DNA of 58,279 nt from SVEL01 sp964573715 (GTDB lineage Bacteria > Bacillota > Clostridia > Lachnospirales > Lachnospiraceae), in NCBI GenBank assembly GCA_964573715.1, contig CAZNKR010000006.1, positions 1 to 58,279 on the forward strand, given 5' to 3'. Each line of letters starts with the position of its first letter. Position 1 is the first letter of the stretch. The position numbers and the translations under genes were made by a program. Below are positions 17,502 to 26,990 of this stretch, one piece after another. The notes beneath the pieces are model-generated. The model saw only the letters and a program-made list of their open reading frames with translations. It ran no database searches and had not been told where the DNA came from.

Positions 17502-18206
17502 TTATTTTGTAAACTCTACTACTGCATAGGTTTTGTCCTCGTTATCATTAAGAGAAACTATTATTTTTTCCTCATTCAAATATAACACAGGATAAATTAT
17601 ATTGCCATACTTTGCTGGCATTTTATATTCTGCACGGATTTGATGAATTTTATAGTTATTATCCAAGTATTCCTGTGCAAATTTTATATACCAGGCATTG
17701 TTTACATGTCCATTAGTATCTATATGATATTTTCTAACAGCAAATTCTTTCATTTTAAGAGGCTCGCCAATGATTTTGATTTTTCTGTCTGCATAATTCA
17801 TATCTAGCTTTTGTGCATTCCCATAGGGCTTTGCATCTTCTGGCATAATTTTAATAGGTGAATTTGTTTCTGTACTTATAAGAACCCACATTGAATTTGC
17901 CTTTACTGCATAATTTTTGTTTTCATCCTTTATACAAAAATTTCTAAAACCACATAAAGCTTTAAATTCGTAGGCTTGAGTACCTATAGTAATATTATCA
18001 CCTAATTTTAAATCTTCTTCTATAACAATCTGCCACGAATTAAGAACCCATGCTTTCTTTTTTTCTTTCAGATATTCCACCCCAATTCCTAGAGCTTCTG
18101 ACTGAAACAAGGAACAATCCTGTAAATAATCTACTATTGCTCCTGGATTTAAATAACCTTTATCATCTGTTTCACTATATCTAACTTTACTGTTAAATGT
18201 GTACAT
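17502..18206 (-). CDS. Acyl-ACP thioesterase
   Basis: Cytosolic enzyme that releases fatty acids from acyl carrier protein. The protein is two hot-dog folds of the FatA/FatB-like family. The C-terminal fold has the motif HIDTNGHVNNAWYIKFAQEY, whose Asn and His residues belong to the active site, and the N-terminal fold starts YSETDDKGYLNPGAIVDYLQ. AAAGGA is 6 bases before the ATG. It is first in a four-gene run. A TATAAT box at 18275-18280 could serve as its -10. Confidence 0.9.
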   Translation of the reverse strand: MYTFNSKVRYSETDDKGYLNPGAIVDYLQDCSLFQSEALGIGVEYLKEKKKAWVLNSWQIVIEEDLKLGDNITIGTQAYEFKALCGFRNFCIKDENKNYAVKANSMWVLISTETNSPIKIMPEDAKPYGNAQKLDMNYADRKIKIIGEPLKMKEFAVRKYHIDTNGHVNNAWYIKFAQEYLDNNYKIHQIRAEYKMPAKYGNIIYPVLYLNEEKIIVSLNDNEDKTYAVVEFTK

Positions 18207-18290
18207 ATTTATTCCTTTCCATTTCTTGCCCGTTTTCTATTAGCTTTATGAAAACTCATGCAGGGGGAATTTTCATTATAACTTATTGCA

Positions 18291-18318
18291 CAAAAAATGC
18301 ACCTGAGATCAGGTGCAT
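18291..18318 (-). terminator. Terminator after tRNA-Gln
   Basis: Stem TGCACCTGA/TCAGGTGCA followed by TTTTTTGTG on the minus strand, 4 bases past the tRNA 3' end. Confidence 0.85.
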
Positions 18319-18322
18319 CAAA

Positions 18323-18395
18323 CTGGCCCACAAGGATTCGAACCTTGAGAATGACGGAGTCAGAGTCCGTTGCCTTACCATTTGGCGATGGGCCA
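18323..18395 (-). tRNA. tRNA-Gln (anticodon CTG)
   Basis: A 7-bp acceptor stem TGGCCCA/TGGGCCA, D arm with AATGGTAAGGC, anticodon stem ACGGA/TCCGT with loop CTCTGAC, and a TPsiC arm with GGTTCGAATCC are all present. The anticodon CTG reads CAG. The discriminator is G, as expected for Gln. The 3' CCA is not encoded: the bases after the discriminator are TTT. Confidence 0.96.
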
Positions 18396-18414
18396 CTGTC
18401 TAGCGACAAGTGGT

Positions 18415-18443
18415 ATTATACAATATGCTTTTTATTATTTCAA
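18415..18443 (-). promoter_or_regulatory. tRNA-Gln promoter
   Basis: -35 TTGAAA (18438-18443), 17-base spacer, -10 TATAAT (18415-18420), about 20 bases before the tRNA. This is one of the best sigma-A promoters in the window. Confidence 0.8.
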
Positions 18444-18509
18444 GTACTTTTTTTTATTTTTATTATACATTTTTAAAAGTGCCTTTTGGTAAGCAAATAA
18501 AACACCGTC

Positions 18510-18884
18510 TTATCTTCTTGTTACAATACCATCTTCTGTTTGAATGTTTCCTACAAAATACTGATAATCCTGAAGAATACTATCCTTTTGCATATCTGAT
18601 ACTATCTTGTCAACATCTAATGTTCTTATGTCCTTTGTACTACCAATGAGGCCAATATCTGTACCTAACTCCTCTATAGCAAAATCAGTAACCTGTTCAA
18701 TAGGTAATGTTTTTGGTCTATTATATTCTGTAGTTAGGGAAGGAGCTTGTTGAGATTTTGTCTCTACGTCTTGTTTTGGTCTAACACTTACATCTTCTGG
18801 TTTAACAGAAGGTATCTGTGGTCTAACAGTACTTATCTGATTATAATTATATAAATCCGTTGCATTCATACTTGAAATAATCAT
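18510..18884 (-). CDS. Conserved small protein of unknown function
   Basis: A protein of 124 residues with no signal peptide or membrane helix. The first half is low complexity, with a repeated VRP/VKP pattern (STVRPQIPSVKPEDVSVRP). The second half (ALDVDKIVSDMQKDSILQDY region, about 85-115) looks folded and helical. The ATG at 18884 has AAGGAG 7 bases upstream; a longer frame from 18920 has no such site. I recognise no domain. Its size and helical end resemble small accessory proteins of flagellated Lachnospiraceae, but that is only an impression. Confidence 0.75.
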   Translation of the reverse strand: MIISSMNATDLYNYNQISTVRPQIPSVKPEDVSVRPKQDVETKSQQAPSLTTEYNRPKTLPIEQVTDFAIEELGTDIGLIGSTKDIRTLDVDKIVSDMQKDSILQDYQYFVGNIQTEDGIVTRR

Positions 18885-19101
18885 ATGCTCTTCTCCTTTC
18901 ACTATTGTTTTCACTGTCACGTTTGTAATTTATTTATCGGACGAATTTAGAATTAACTTTATACCATATCTGGCAAAATTTTACAATATATTCCAAAAAA
19001 TTTTTTATATTATGTTATTTAACTTTTTGTTTTTATCTTTACAATTACTATTTTTGGTCTTTCGATTATTCTTTTGGGCTTATAGTTTATCAATTTTGTG
19101 A

Positions 19102-20565
19102 TTATTTTGTAATTTCCTCCCAAGTTACGATTCTATCGCACACTTTGGATAATACCACTTCGTCATGAGATATCATTAGCATTGTTAGATTATGATTTTT
19201 TTGAAGCTTTAGTAGTAAATTGAGTATTTGTTTTTGAACTGTAACATCTAAAGCAGAAACTGGTTCATCCGCAATTATTATATCTGGTCTTGAAATAATT
19301 GCAGCTCCTATACTGATTCTTTGCCTCTGTCCACCAGATAGTTCCCTAGGGTATCTATCATAATACTCTTTTGATAAGCCTATTTCATCTAGGGTTTCTA
19401 GTACCCTTTCTTTAATTTCCATTCTTGTCAATCTTATTCTCTCACCATATTCATCTACAATAAAAGAATTTTTAAGTGGCTCAGATAAAATAAATCCTAT
19501 AGTCTTAGACGGGTTTAATGATGAATATGGATCTTGGAAAACCATTTGTACACTGCAGTTGTCTTTTAATATTTCAATGCTTCCTGTATAGCTTTTATTA
19601 AGCCCAGTAATCGCTCTAGAAAGCGTGCTTTTTCCACATCCACTTTCTCCAAGGAGTCCTAGTATTTCTCCTTCATTAATATGAAAATTTATATTTGGAG
19701 CAATAATATTTTTATTATTTTTTTCATTGTAATACAGGCATAGCTGTTGGATATCTAGAATTTTTTTCCCAAAGCTACGATTACTTTCTTTTTTATTTAC
19801 CGATGTAGCTTCTACTAACAATTTTGTATATTCCTGTTTTGGAGAAGAAAAAATATCTGATGTTAAGCCTTCCTCCACTATATATCCTGCCTTCATTACC
19901 ATTACTCTTTCACATATTTGTCTAATTACTTTCAAATCATGTGAAATAAGAAGAATTTTACTTCCGTATTTTTCATTCAAAGCTTTAATAAGTTTTAATA
20001 TTTTTCTTTCTGTATCTGCATCTAGAGCAGTTGTTGGTTCGTCTGCAATTATCAATGAAGGTCTAAGGATAGATGCCATAGCAATAACAACTCTTTGTCG
20101 CATTCCACCAGAAAGCTCATAGGGATATTTTTCATAAAGCTCTTTAGGATTATTTAATTCTACTTCTTCCATTATCCTAATAACTTCTTCATATCTTGAA
20201 GCTTTATTTAAATCTGTGTGTAAGCTTAGAACCTCCTCTATCTGTTTTCCCACTTTCATTAGAGGGTTTAATGATGTCATAGGTTCTTGAAAAATAAATG
20301 CTATCTTTCTACCATTATATTCTCGTCTTTTCTTTGTGTTAAGATTTGTTAATATAACATCATCTAAAGAAATACTGCCTTCCATATCCAGTTCCTTAGA
20401 TAGAAGTCCTGCAATGCATAAGGATGTAATAGTTTTTCCTGAGCCCGATTCTCCAACCAGGCCCAGTATTTCACTATTCTTCATTGAGAAGCTAATGCCC
20501 TCTAGTATGTACTTTTCATTTGTCTTAACTTTTGTCTTAACTTTTAAGTTTTCTACTTTTAACAT
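19102..20565 (-). CDS. Peptide/nickel-type ABC ATPase with two fused ATPase domains
   Basis: Energises the importer encoded by the genes just upstream. Two complete ATPase domains are in one chain. The first (about 1-245) has Walker A GESGSGKT, signature LSGGMRQRVVIA and Walker B LIIADEPTTALD; the second (about 265-487) has GESGCGKST, LSGGQRQRISIG and IIIADEPVSALD. This is the DppD-DppF fusion seen in GsiA/YejF-like proteins. The linker is short and the usual C-terminal oligopeptide extension of the second half is missing. GAGAGG precedes the ATG. It lies 20 bases after the AIM24-family gene. Confidence 0.93.
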   Translation of the reverse strand: MLKVENLKVKTKVKTNEKYILEGISFSMKNSEILGLVGESGSGKTITSLCIAGLLSKELDMEGSISLDDVILTNLNTKKRREYNGRKIAFIFQEPMTSLNPLMKVGKQIEEVLSLHTDLNKASRYEEVIRIMEEVELNNPKELYEKYPYELSGGMRQRVVIAMASILRPSLIIADEPTTALDADTERKILKLIKALNEKYGSKILLISHDLKVIRQICERVMVMKAGYIVEEGLTSDIFSSPKQEYTKLLVEATSVNKKESNRSFGKKILDIQQLCLYYNEKNNKNIIAPNINFHINEGEILGLLGESGCGKSTLSRAITGLNKSYTGSIEILKDNCSVQMVFQDPYSSLNPSKTIGFILSEPLKNSFIVDEYGERIRLTRMEIKERVLETLDEIGLSKEYYDRYPRELSGGQRQRISIGAAIISRPDIIIADEPVSALDVTVQKQILNLLLKLQKNHNLTMLMISHDEVVLSKVCDRIVTWEEITK

Positions 20566-20585
20566 AATAGCCTCTCAAACAATTT

Positions 20586-21260
20586 TTAACTTCTTGGTAG
20601 GAATGGTGTAAGTGAGCCTGCAACCTGATTAATTGGCATTGTCTGAAGCCAGATTCTACCAGGACCAGTTACAACAGTATTGAAGAAGCCTTCTCCACCT
20701 AATAGCTTATTTTTAAGTCCTGATACCTGTCTAACTTCCATTTGTACGGAAGCATCCATTGCTACTAAATATCCAGTATCTATAACCATCTGCTGTCCTG
20801 GGGCAAGTGTGTAATCTACAACACTTCCATCTATCTCAACAAATGCCATGCCTTGACCTGAAAGTCTTTGCATAATAAAGCCTTCTCCACCGAAAAGACC
20901 TGCTCCAAATCTCTTTTGGAAATAAATAGATAAATCAACTCCAATTTCTGAAGCTAAAAATCCGGTTTTTTGAACAATCATATCGCAGCCTGGTGCAATC
21001 TGAAATGGTAGAATATTTCCTGGAAAGCTTGATGCAAATGCAATCATTCCAGGTGCTCCTACTGCTGTATAGATATTTGAAAACATTGCTTCCCCTGAAA
21101 ATGCTTTTCCAAAGGCTTTTCCCAAACCGCCTGACTGAGTCTCCATTTGCATGTTTGGTGACATCCAACTCATAGCACCTTTTTCTGTTATCATTCTTTC
21201 ATTTGCTTCTAAATAGCAAACAACTACTGGTAATGGTGTACCTTTAATTTCGTACTTCAT
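20586..21260 (-). CDS. AIM24/TIGR00266-family protein
   Basis: A protein of 224 residues rich in Gly and beta-strand, with the family features GAMSWMSPNMQMET, AFASSFPGNILPF, FLASEIGVDL, FGGEGFIMQRLSGQG and LLGGEGFFNTVVTGPG. No signal peptide is seen. The bacterial members have a trp-RNA-binding-attenuator-like fold and no settled function. AGGAGG precedes the ATG. It is placed between the second permease and the ATPase of a peptide-type ABC importer, on the same strand with small gaps, so co-expression is likely. Why it is there is unclear. Confidence 0.9.
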   Translation of the reverse strand: MKYEIKGTPLPVVVCYLEANERMITEKGAMSWMSPNMQMETQSGGLGKAFGKAFSGEAMFSNIYTAVGAPGMIAFASSFPGNILPFQIAPGCDMIVQKTGFLASEIGVDLSIYFQKRFGAGLFGGEGFIMQRLSGQGMAFVEIDGSVVDYTLAPGQQMVIDTGYLVAMDASVQMEVRQVSGLKNKLLGGEGFFNTVVTGPGRIWLQTMPINQVAGSLTPFLPRS

Positions 21261-21352
21261 AACTTTGCCTCCTATGTTTTTTATAAATTTATATTATGAT
21301 GCAAGGATCAAAATAACCATTTAATTTGCATAACATTTATATTTTACCATAA

Positions 21353-22147
21353 TCAATTGGTATCGTTTCTTTTTTCTACCAAAACTATTCCTATGATAAG
21401 TAATACAATAACCATTCCAGGAAATAGGCCATACCAAGGTGCTTTTACTAAAAAGGTCTGTGCCTCCTTTAGCATTAATCCTAAAGACGCCTTTGGCGGC
21501 TGAACACCTATTCCTAAAAAGCTTAAGCTAGCTTCTGCAAGTATAGCATTATTAAATCCAACAATAATTGTAGAAGCAATGGTCTTTTTGCAATTAGGTA
21601 GAATATGAACAAAAATAATTCTAAAGCTTGATGCCTTTGATAATTTTGCACTCATTACATATTCTTTGTTTTTTTCCTTTATAAATTCACTTCTAATCAT
21701 TCTAGCAAAGCTAGGAATAAATACAATACCTAACGAAAGAATAAGAGTCCATGTACTGCTGCCAAATACCCCAATAAACACAATTGCCATTAATACACTA
21801 GGCACTGAAGAAAGTGCATCATTGATTCGCATTAATATTTCATCAATAATTCCACCAAAATATCCTGTCAGACTACCAATTAACAAACCTATCGTAAAAC
21901 CTATAAGTACAGTTGTTCCAGATATCACAATTGTGTCAAACAGTCCAACCATAGTTCTTGAAAATATATCTCTTCCAAAATTGTCAGTTCCAAATATATG
22001 CTGTGGACACGGACTCAAAAACTTATTGTAAATATCCATTTTTTCAGGGTCGTAAGGAGTATAAAAGATGCTAATTATAGCCACCAGAAGCATCAATCCT
22101 GTAACAATTGCTCCTATAATGAAGCCTATATTTTTTTTCTTATTCAT
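21353..22147 (-). CDS. ABC importer permease, DppC type
   Basis: Inner-membrane permease of about 264 residues with six predicted helices and the BPD inner-membrane signature (EASLSFLGIGVQPPKASLG), which contacts the ATPase. The N-terminal OppC-like segment includes YTPYDPEKMD. The ATG at 22147 has AGGAGG upstream inside the end of the preceding permease gene, which it overlaps by 8 bases; this is better than the longer frame. It pairs with the DppB-type permease. Confidence 0.93.
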   Translation of the reverse strand: MNKKKNIGFIIGAIVTGLMLLVAIISIFYTPYDPEKMDIYNKFLSPCPQHIFGTDNFGRDIFSRTMVGLFDTIVISGTTVLIGFTIGLLIGSLTGYFGGIIDEILMRINDALSSVPSVLMAIVFIGVFGSSTWTLILSLGIVFIPSFARMIRSEFIKEKNKEYVMSAKLSKASSFRIIFVHILPNCKKTIASTIIVGFNNAILAEASLSFLGIGVQPPKASLGLMLKEAQTFLVKAPWYGLFPGMVIVLLIIGIVLVEKRNDTN

Positions 22148-23105
22148 TGCTGCCTCCTGCTCTAGGATCAACAGCCCTGTAAATAATATCCACTAATAAA
22201 TTAACAGCAATAATCATAATAGCTATGTACATGACAATTGCCATTACTACTGGATAATCTCTAACTCCAATAGAGCTAATTAGTAATCTTTCAAGTCCAG
22301 GTAAATTAAATATTTGCTCCACCACAACACTTCCAGCAAATATCTCCGCTATAATGACTGAAAGAGCTGTAACTGAAGTAATGATAGCATTTTTAAATAC
22401 GTGGTGTATTAAAATACCAATATCCATCATTCCCTTAGACTTTGCTGTTCTAACATAATCCTTACTCATTTCATTAGCAACAGCGGTTTTTATGAATCTA
22501 ATAAGCATAGCAATTTTAGGTATAGCAACTGATACTGCTGCCGGAATTAGATATAGGATGAATTGTCCCACATTTTGTGAGTAGCTAACGTACTTACCTG
22601 GAATAAACCATTTTAACACTTGTCCAAAGGCAATACTAATAAGTATACCTATAAAGAAGGATGGCACTGCCATAAAGGTTTGATTAACTACATCAAATAC
22701 TCCATCAAATGCAGAGGCTTTTACAGTGTTTTTACTAGCTACATATCCTGTCAATAGTCCAATTGGAACTCCTAGAAGAATAATCATAATTAGGGAAATC
22801 ATAGCTAAGGCTAGTGTAACTACTAAATTGCTACTAACCAGGCTTGATACAGGCATGTCTTTACTATAAGACATACCCATATCGCCACCTACTATTCCCT
22901 TTATCCAATTGAAATATTGTATATGTGCTGCTTCATTTAATCCATACTGTTCTCGTAATGCTTCCACTCTTTCAGGTGTAGCATCTGTTCCAAGCTTTGA
23001 TGTTACAGCATCTCCTGGTATTACTCTAAAACAGATAAATACTATTAATGAAACTGTAAAAAGTGTTACCACTGCCATACCTATTCTTTTTAGTATATAC
23101 TTCAT
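22140..23105 (-). CDS. ABC importer permease, DppB type
   Basis: Inner-membrane permease of 321 residues with six helices, an N-terminal MKYILKRIGMAVVTLF segment, the extracellular-loop pattern PEALREQYGLNE-like (PERVEALREQYGLN), and the conserved C-terminal region with RTAKSKGM and the end AVDPRAGGSNE. The ATG at 23105 has GAAGGA 6 bases upstream. An open frame extends 17 codons further but lacks a ribosome site. It forms the channel with the next gene. Confidence 0.93.
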   Translation of the reverse strand: MKYILKRIGMAVVTLFTVSLIVFICFRVIPGDAVTSKLGTDATPERVEALREQYGLNEAAHIQYFNWIKGIVGGDMGMSYSKDMPVSSLVSSNLVVTLALAMISLIMIILLGVPIGLLTGYVASKNTVKASAFDGVFDVVNQTFMAVPSFFIGILISIAFGQVLKWFIPGKYVSYSQNVGQFILYLIPAAVSVAIPKIAMLIRFIKTAVANEMSKDYVRTAKSKGMMDIGILIHHVFKNAIITSVTALSVIIAEIFAGSVVVEQIFNLPGLERLLISSIGVRDYPVVMAIVMYIAIMIIAVNLLVDIIYRAVDPRAGGSNE

Positions 23106-23194
23106 AATAATTCCTTCTCGCACTATGTTTCTATAGCTCTTTGAATTTATTAACATTGGCTTAGTACAATATTGTTCTTATATTGCAATGCTAT

Positions 23195-24697
23195 TTATTT
23201 AGCAAGTTTTATTTTACTCATATCCTGTACATATAAAGGATAGAAGGTATAACCTTCTAAATCTTTGGATACAGCAACAATAAGAGCCGAATCTGCAACG
23301 AACAAGCTTCCTGCATAATCAGACACAATCTGCTGCATTTCTTTATAATACTCTATCTTTTTTTCATCATCTGTTGTAGCTACTGCCATTTGGAATAATT
23401 CATCATACTCATCGTTTGCAAAATTTGTCATGTTTTTAGAATTATCTGACACATATCTTCTCATTATATCCTTTGGTGCAAGATTGGCGTCTATTCCAAT
23501 AACAGTTGCCTCATACTGTCTGTTTGTATATACATCGCTTAACCATGTAGCCCATTCTATTCCTTCTATATTCATGGTAATGCCTATATCTTTAAGCTGT
23601 TCTTTTATTACAAGAGCTGTATCCATATGAACCTGGTAGTTTGATGGTACTTTAACTGTAAATTCAAATCCATTTTCATATCCAGCTTCTTTTAATAGTT
23701 CTTTTGCCTTTGCAATATCTTTGCTATAGTCATTTGATGTATCTAAATAATATCTTCCAAAGCCTGGAAACATACAGCTTCCAATAATTGTACCATGTCC
23801 ACCAGCTACTGTATCTAATATTGCTTGTCTATCTAAGCAGTAATACATTGCCTGTCTTACCTTTGTATTATCAAAAGGTTTAACTGCATTGTTTAAAAAC
23901 AAAGCCTGAGTCAAATTGGTATTTCCATATAATATTTCAAAGCTGTCATTTAGCTGGTCGGCCTCATCCATTGTCATATATGGATATATATCTATACTTC
24001 CTGAATTCAATTCAAGTATTGCAGTGGCAGAATTTGTAACTATCTTAAATGTGACCTTATCTAGATATGCTTCTTCTCCATAGTAATCCTTGTTTTTAGT
24101 TATAATAAAATTTTCACCTGGAGCATAAGATTCAAATTTAAAAGGACCCGTTCCTACCGGTGCAGTTGCCTGCTTAGTATAATCCTTAGGAACTATAGCA
24201 ACAGTCATATATCCAATAATCTCTGTGTCTGGTTCACTAAGTTTTATTTCAACGGTGGAAGAGTCCAGTATATTAACACTTTCTATAACACTAAAGGCTG
24301 ATACTATTAATTCACTGCCTTCGATTAATCCAGCATTTTTTTCTAATGAATATTTAACATCTTCTGCTGTAACTTCTTCACCATTGTGAAATTTCACTCC
24401 ACTTCTAAGTTTAAAAGTGTAAGTACGTCCGTCATCTGACACCTTGTATTCTTCTGCTACAGCGGGCACTAACTCACCATTTTGATTTGGTTTAACCAAA
24501 CCTTCAAAAATGTTAAATAATACCTCTTTAGTTCCTGCCGCAGTTGCAATGTATGGGTCAAGACTATCAAGATCCTGTTGTATTCCTACAACGATTGAAT
24601 CTCCTTCGGACTTTTTGCCTTCGCTACCACCTGAGCATGCACTCAGTGTAGTGGAAAGCATGATTGATAGTAACACTAAAAAAATCTTCTTTTTCAT
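23195..24697 (-). CDS. Extracellular solute-binding lipoprotein, family 5
   Basis: Captures the substrate (peptide, nickel chelate or similar) for the importer. The lipoprotein signal peptide ends at the lipobox LSAC, followed by a Gly/Ser linker. The mature part has family 5 features: VGIQQDLDSLDPY, FKLRSGVKFHNGEEVTAEDV and the hinge region APVGTGPFKFESYAPGE. Two ATG codons in a row can start it; the second (24697) is better spaced from AAGGAG. It is the first gene of the operon binding protein-permease-permease-AIM24-ATPase. The substrate cannot be told from sequence alone. Confidence 0.93.
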   Translation of the reverse strand: MKKKIFLVLLSIMLSTTLSACSGGSEGKKSEGDSIVVGIQQDLDSLDPYIATAAGTKEVLFNIFEGLVKPNQNGELVPAVAEEYKVSDDGRTYTFKLRSGVKFHNGEEVTAEDVKYSLEKNAGLIEGSELIVSAFSVIESVNILDSSTVEIKLSEPDTEIIGYMTVAIVPKDYTKQATAPVGTGPFKFESYAPGENFIITKNKDYYGEEAYLDKVTFKIVTNSATAILELNSGSIDIYPYMTMDEADQLNDSFEILYGNTNLTQALFLNNAVKPFDNTKVRQAMYYCLDRQAILDTVAGGHGTIIGSCMFPGFGRYYLDTSNDYSKDIAKAKELLKEAGYENGFEFTVKVPSNYQVHMDTALVIKEQLKDIGITMNIEGIEWATWLSDVYTNRQYEATVIGIDANLAPKDIMRRYVSDNSKNMTNFANDEYDELFQMAVATTDDEKKIEYYKEMQQIVSDYAGSLFVADSALIVAVSKDLEGYTFYPLYVQDMSKIKLAK

Positions 24698-24754
24698 CAT
24701 GTTCTCCTTCTTGTCTAAAAGAAATTATATTAAATTGTATGAAGATAAATATTG

Positions 24755-25975
24755 CTAATTTGCTAAAGCTGCTGCCTCTCCTTGTGGGACATACAAATCA
24801 CCAAATACTTGTTTGCATGTATCTACTAGATACTGCATTGTAAATGACTGGTCATAATCTCTTATTCTGTTTTGCATAGCTAGCTCGTTAGTATACTCTG
24901 ACAATTTGTACGTTGTCATCTGAGCAGTTCCCCATAATGTATGAGTAACCAATGGATCAATTCCGTAGTCCTTAATTGTAACATTGCCTTCCTCATCATT
25001 AACAAGTGTAACCTTAGCCATCGCTCCAAGCATGCTGTACCCATTTTGCTGTGTTGAAATGAAATTACCTAATGAATAATAGCATAGAGTTTTTGAACCA
25101 TCAGCTGCAGTAATCCATGACACTGGTTCCACAACGTGTGGGTGAGCTCCCATAATAAGGTCTGCTCCGTTGTCAGCAAATACCTGTGCCCAATGCTGCT
25201 GTTCTGGTGTCTCAGCCATAGTATATTCTGTACCCCAATGAGGGCATACAATTATGAAATCAGCCATTTCTTTAGCTTTTGCCAAATCAGAAACTACTGT
25301 ATCTTCATCTAAAAGATTTACAATATATGGTCTATCCGTTGGTAATGCAATTCCATTGGTGCCATATGTATAGTTAAGAATAGCAATTTTTATGCTATCC
25401 TGCTGGTAAACATAAATATTTTGCTTATCCTCGGCTGTTTTATTTATCCCTAAATACGCAATTTCAGGGTGCTTAGTTTCCCAATAATTTATACAATTGT
25501 CAACGCCAATACCACCTTTATCCAAAGTGTGATTAGTCGCATGTAACACTACATTAAAGCCTGCATTTACCAAGGAATCTCCAACTTCGAAAGCACAGTT
25601 AAAGGTAGGATAACCAGAAAGACCTAATTCTTCTCCACCAATCATAACCTCTTGATTTACAATCGCAATATCTGCTGCTTGTACATCATCCTTTATGTGT
25701 GTAAATAAATGATCATAATTTTTAGTTCCATCATCCATCATACCACTTTTTTGAACGCCCATATGCATAAGCATATCACCAATCATTACAATATTTATCT
25801 CTGTTGGTTCAAAAGGTGGATTAGTTGTTGTCTCTTCTTGTGTTGATGGTTGCTTTGCTCCATTAGCACTAGTTGTATTATCATCATTATCAATAGCTCC
25901 ACACCCTGTTAAAGTAGAAGCAATTAATGCCAAAGTAACAAAGATACTCAGCATATATTTCTTGTAGTTTTTCAT
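24755..25975 (-). CDS. CapA-family lipoprotein (poly-gamma-glutamate/metallophosphatase type)
   Basis: A surface lipoprotein of 406 residues. The lipobox is LTGC at about residues 22-25, followed by a Thr/Asn-rich linker. The PGA_cap domain shows IGDMLMH, NQEVMIGG, ATNHTLDKG, PHWGTEY and GAHPHVVEP, the metal-binding motifs of a calcineurin-like phosphoesterase. Relatives include the CapA poly-glutamate capsule protein, but no other capsule genes are near, so a phosphatase role at the cell surface is equally possible. AGGAGG precedes the ATG by 6 bases. Confidence 0.92.
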   Translation of the reverse strand: MKNYKKYMLSIFVTLALIASTLTGCGAIDNDDNTTSANGAKQPSTQEETTTNPPFEPTEINIVMIGDMLMHMGVQKSGMMDDGTKNYDHLFTHIKDDVQAADIAIVNQEVMIGGEELGLSGYPTFNCAFEVGDSLVNAGFNVVLHATNHTLDKGGIGVDNCINYWETKHPEIAYLGINKTAEDKQNIYVYQQDSIKIAILNYTYGTNGIALPTDRPYIVNLLDEDTVVSDLAKAKEMADFIIVCPHWGTEYTMAETPEQQHWAQVFADNGADLIMGAHPHVVEPVSWITAADGSKTLCYYSLGNFISTQQNGYSMLGAMAKVTLVNDEEGNVTIKDYGIDPLVTHTLWGTAQMTTYKLSEYTNELAMQNRIRDYDQSFTMQYLVDTCKQVFGDLYVPQGEAAALAN

Positions 25976-26024
25976 ATTTCCTCCTAAATTTCCTTAATCA
26001 CTGTATTTGTTTCCTATCGTCACT

Positions 26025-26124
26025 NNNNNNNNNNNNNNNNNNNNNNNNNNNNNNNNNNNNNNNNNNNNNNNNNNNNNNNNNNNNNNNNNNNNNNNNNNNN
26101 NNNNNNNNNNNNNNNNNNNNNNNN
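26025..26124. other. Assembly gap of 100 N
   Basis: One hundred N in the intergenic space between capA and the YiiX-like gene. The flanks share the near-identical ten bases aatcactgta and aatcaccgta, a faint hint of a repeat. No complete gene can be shown to be missing. Confidence 0.99.
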
Positions 26125-26152
26125 CTATAATCACCGTATATCACAACTTTAT

Positions 26153-26737
26153 TTACTGTATATATTTGCTATATCCATTTCTCATATCAATGTATCCTTC
26201 AACTGTACCCACATATAAAATCTTCTTATCAGGCATCTCATAGAAATCGCGAGGTGTCATAAGAGAATAATGCTTCTTGAAATTTCTAACTCCGTAATCC
26301 TCTAATGTTCTTGCCACAAATTGTGAACAAGCGTATCTTCTCTTTTGATGGAACGGTTTATTTATAAGCATAAAAGGAAGTCCCAGCACCGTATAATGGT
26401 ATCTTTTGGCATTAGCTTCATAGTAATGAATACGTCCCCAAATATCTTCCTTTTGTTTTGGTGTACATTCGATCTCTGTAACCATACATAAGGCTCTAGG
26501 ATACTTCTCAATAACTTTATCCATCTTTTCTTGCTCAAATCCAGAAAGAATAGGTATCTTAGGATTTCTCCTTCCAAAGCTATAGCACTGGTTTAGGTCT
26601 TCGTCCATGCCTAAAACAATATGTATATACTTTGTCCTTGTAACAGCCTTTATAATGGTAGCAAAAATGCCTGGTGTTCCAATCAATACTAAATATAATT
26701 TTTCTTTTTTTTCGTCATTTATAAAATCTGTACTCAT
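26153..26737 (-). CDS. YiiX-like permuted NlpC/P60 cysteine amidase
   Basis: A protein of 194 residues without a signal peptide. It carries the permuted papain-like arrangement in which the catalytic His comes first (KYIHIVLGM, about residue 45) and the Cys later (YACSQFVARTLEDYG, about 137). This is the order seen in YiiX/YebB and related predicted amidases. Substrate and location are unknown. AAGGAT/GGAAAG before the ATG is a fair ribosome site. The stop lies 29 bases from the assembly gap. Confidence 0.75.
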   Translation of the reverse strand: MSTDFINDEKKEKLYLVLIGTPGIFATIIKAVTRTKYIHIVLGMDEDLNQCYSFGRRNPKIPILSGFEQEKMDKVIEKYPRALCMVTEIECTPKQKEDIWGRIHYYEANAKRYHYTVLGLPFMLINKPFHQKRRYACSQFVARTLEDYGVRNFKKHYSLMTPRDFYEMPDKKILYVGTVEGYIDMRNGYSKYIQ

Positions 26738-26836
26738 AGCTTTCCATCCTTTACTATCTTTCTATTTTAATATGTAACATTAAAAATCGCAACATCTATT
26801 TTAATTGCATCTACTTATATACAATTTGTTTATAAT

Positions 26837-26930
26837 TTCAGTTTTTATTTTCCAATTCCAGTTTTAAAATTTAAATTTCATTTTCATTTTTTTGATTTAT
26901 TTCAAGTTTTTATTTCAATTCCATTTTTTT
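26837..26930. repeat. T-rich imperfect direct repeats upstream of the CYTH gene
   Basis: A strongly T-biased stretch holds two imperfect copies of roughly tttcagtttttatttccaattccatttt (near 26837-26866 and 26899-26929). No gene is seen in 26738-26990, and no clear promoter, although TATTATACT near 26954-26962 could be a -10 region. Confidence 0.5.
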
Positions 26931-26990
26931 AACTTTTATTTTCAGGCAAAATCTATTATACTCATATTTACCAAAAATATAGGAGGCACT

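Noticed and set aside
18209..18409. Open frame over the tRNA region
   Set aside because: It covers tRNA-Gln, which is clearly an RNA gene; the frame is accidental.
26007..26243. Open frame running through the second N run
   Set aside because: Most of it is unknown bases and the readable rest is antisense to the YiiX-like gene.
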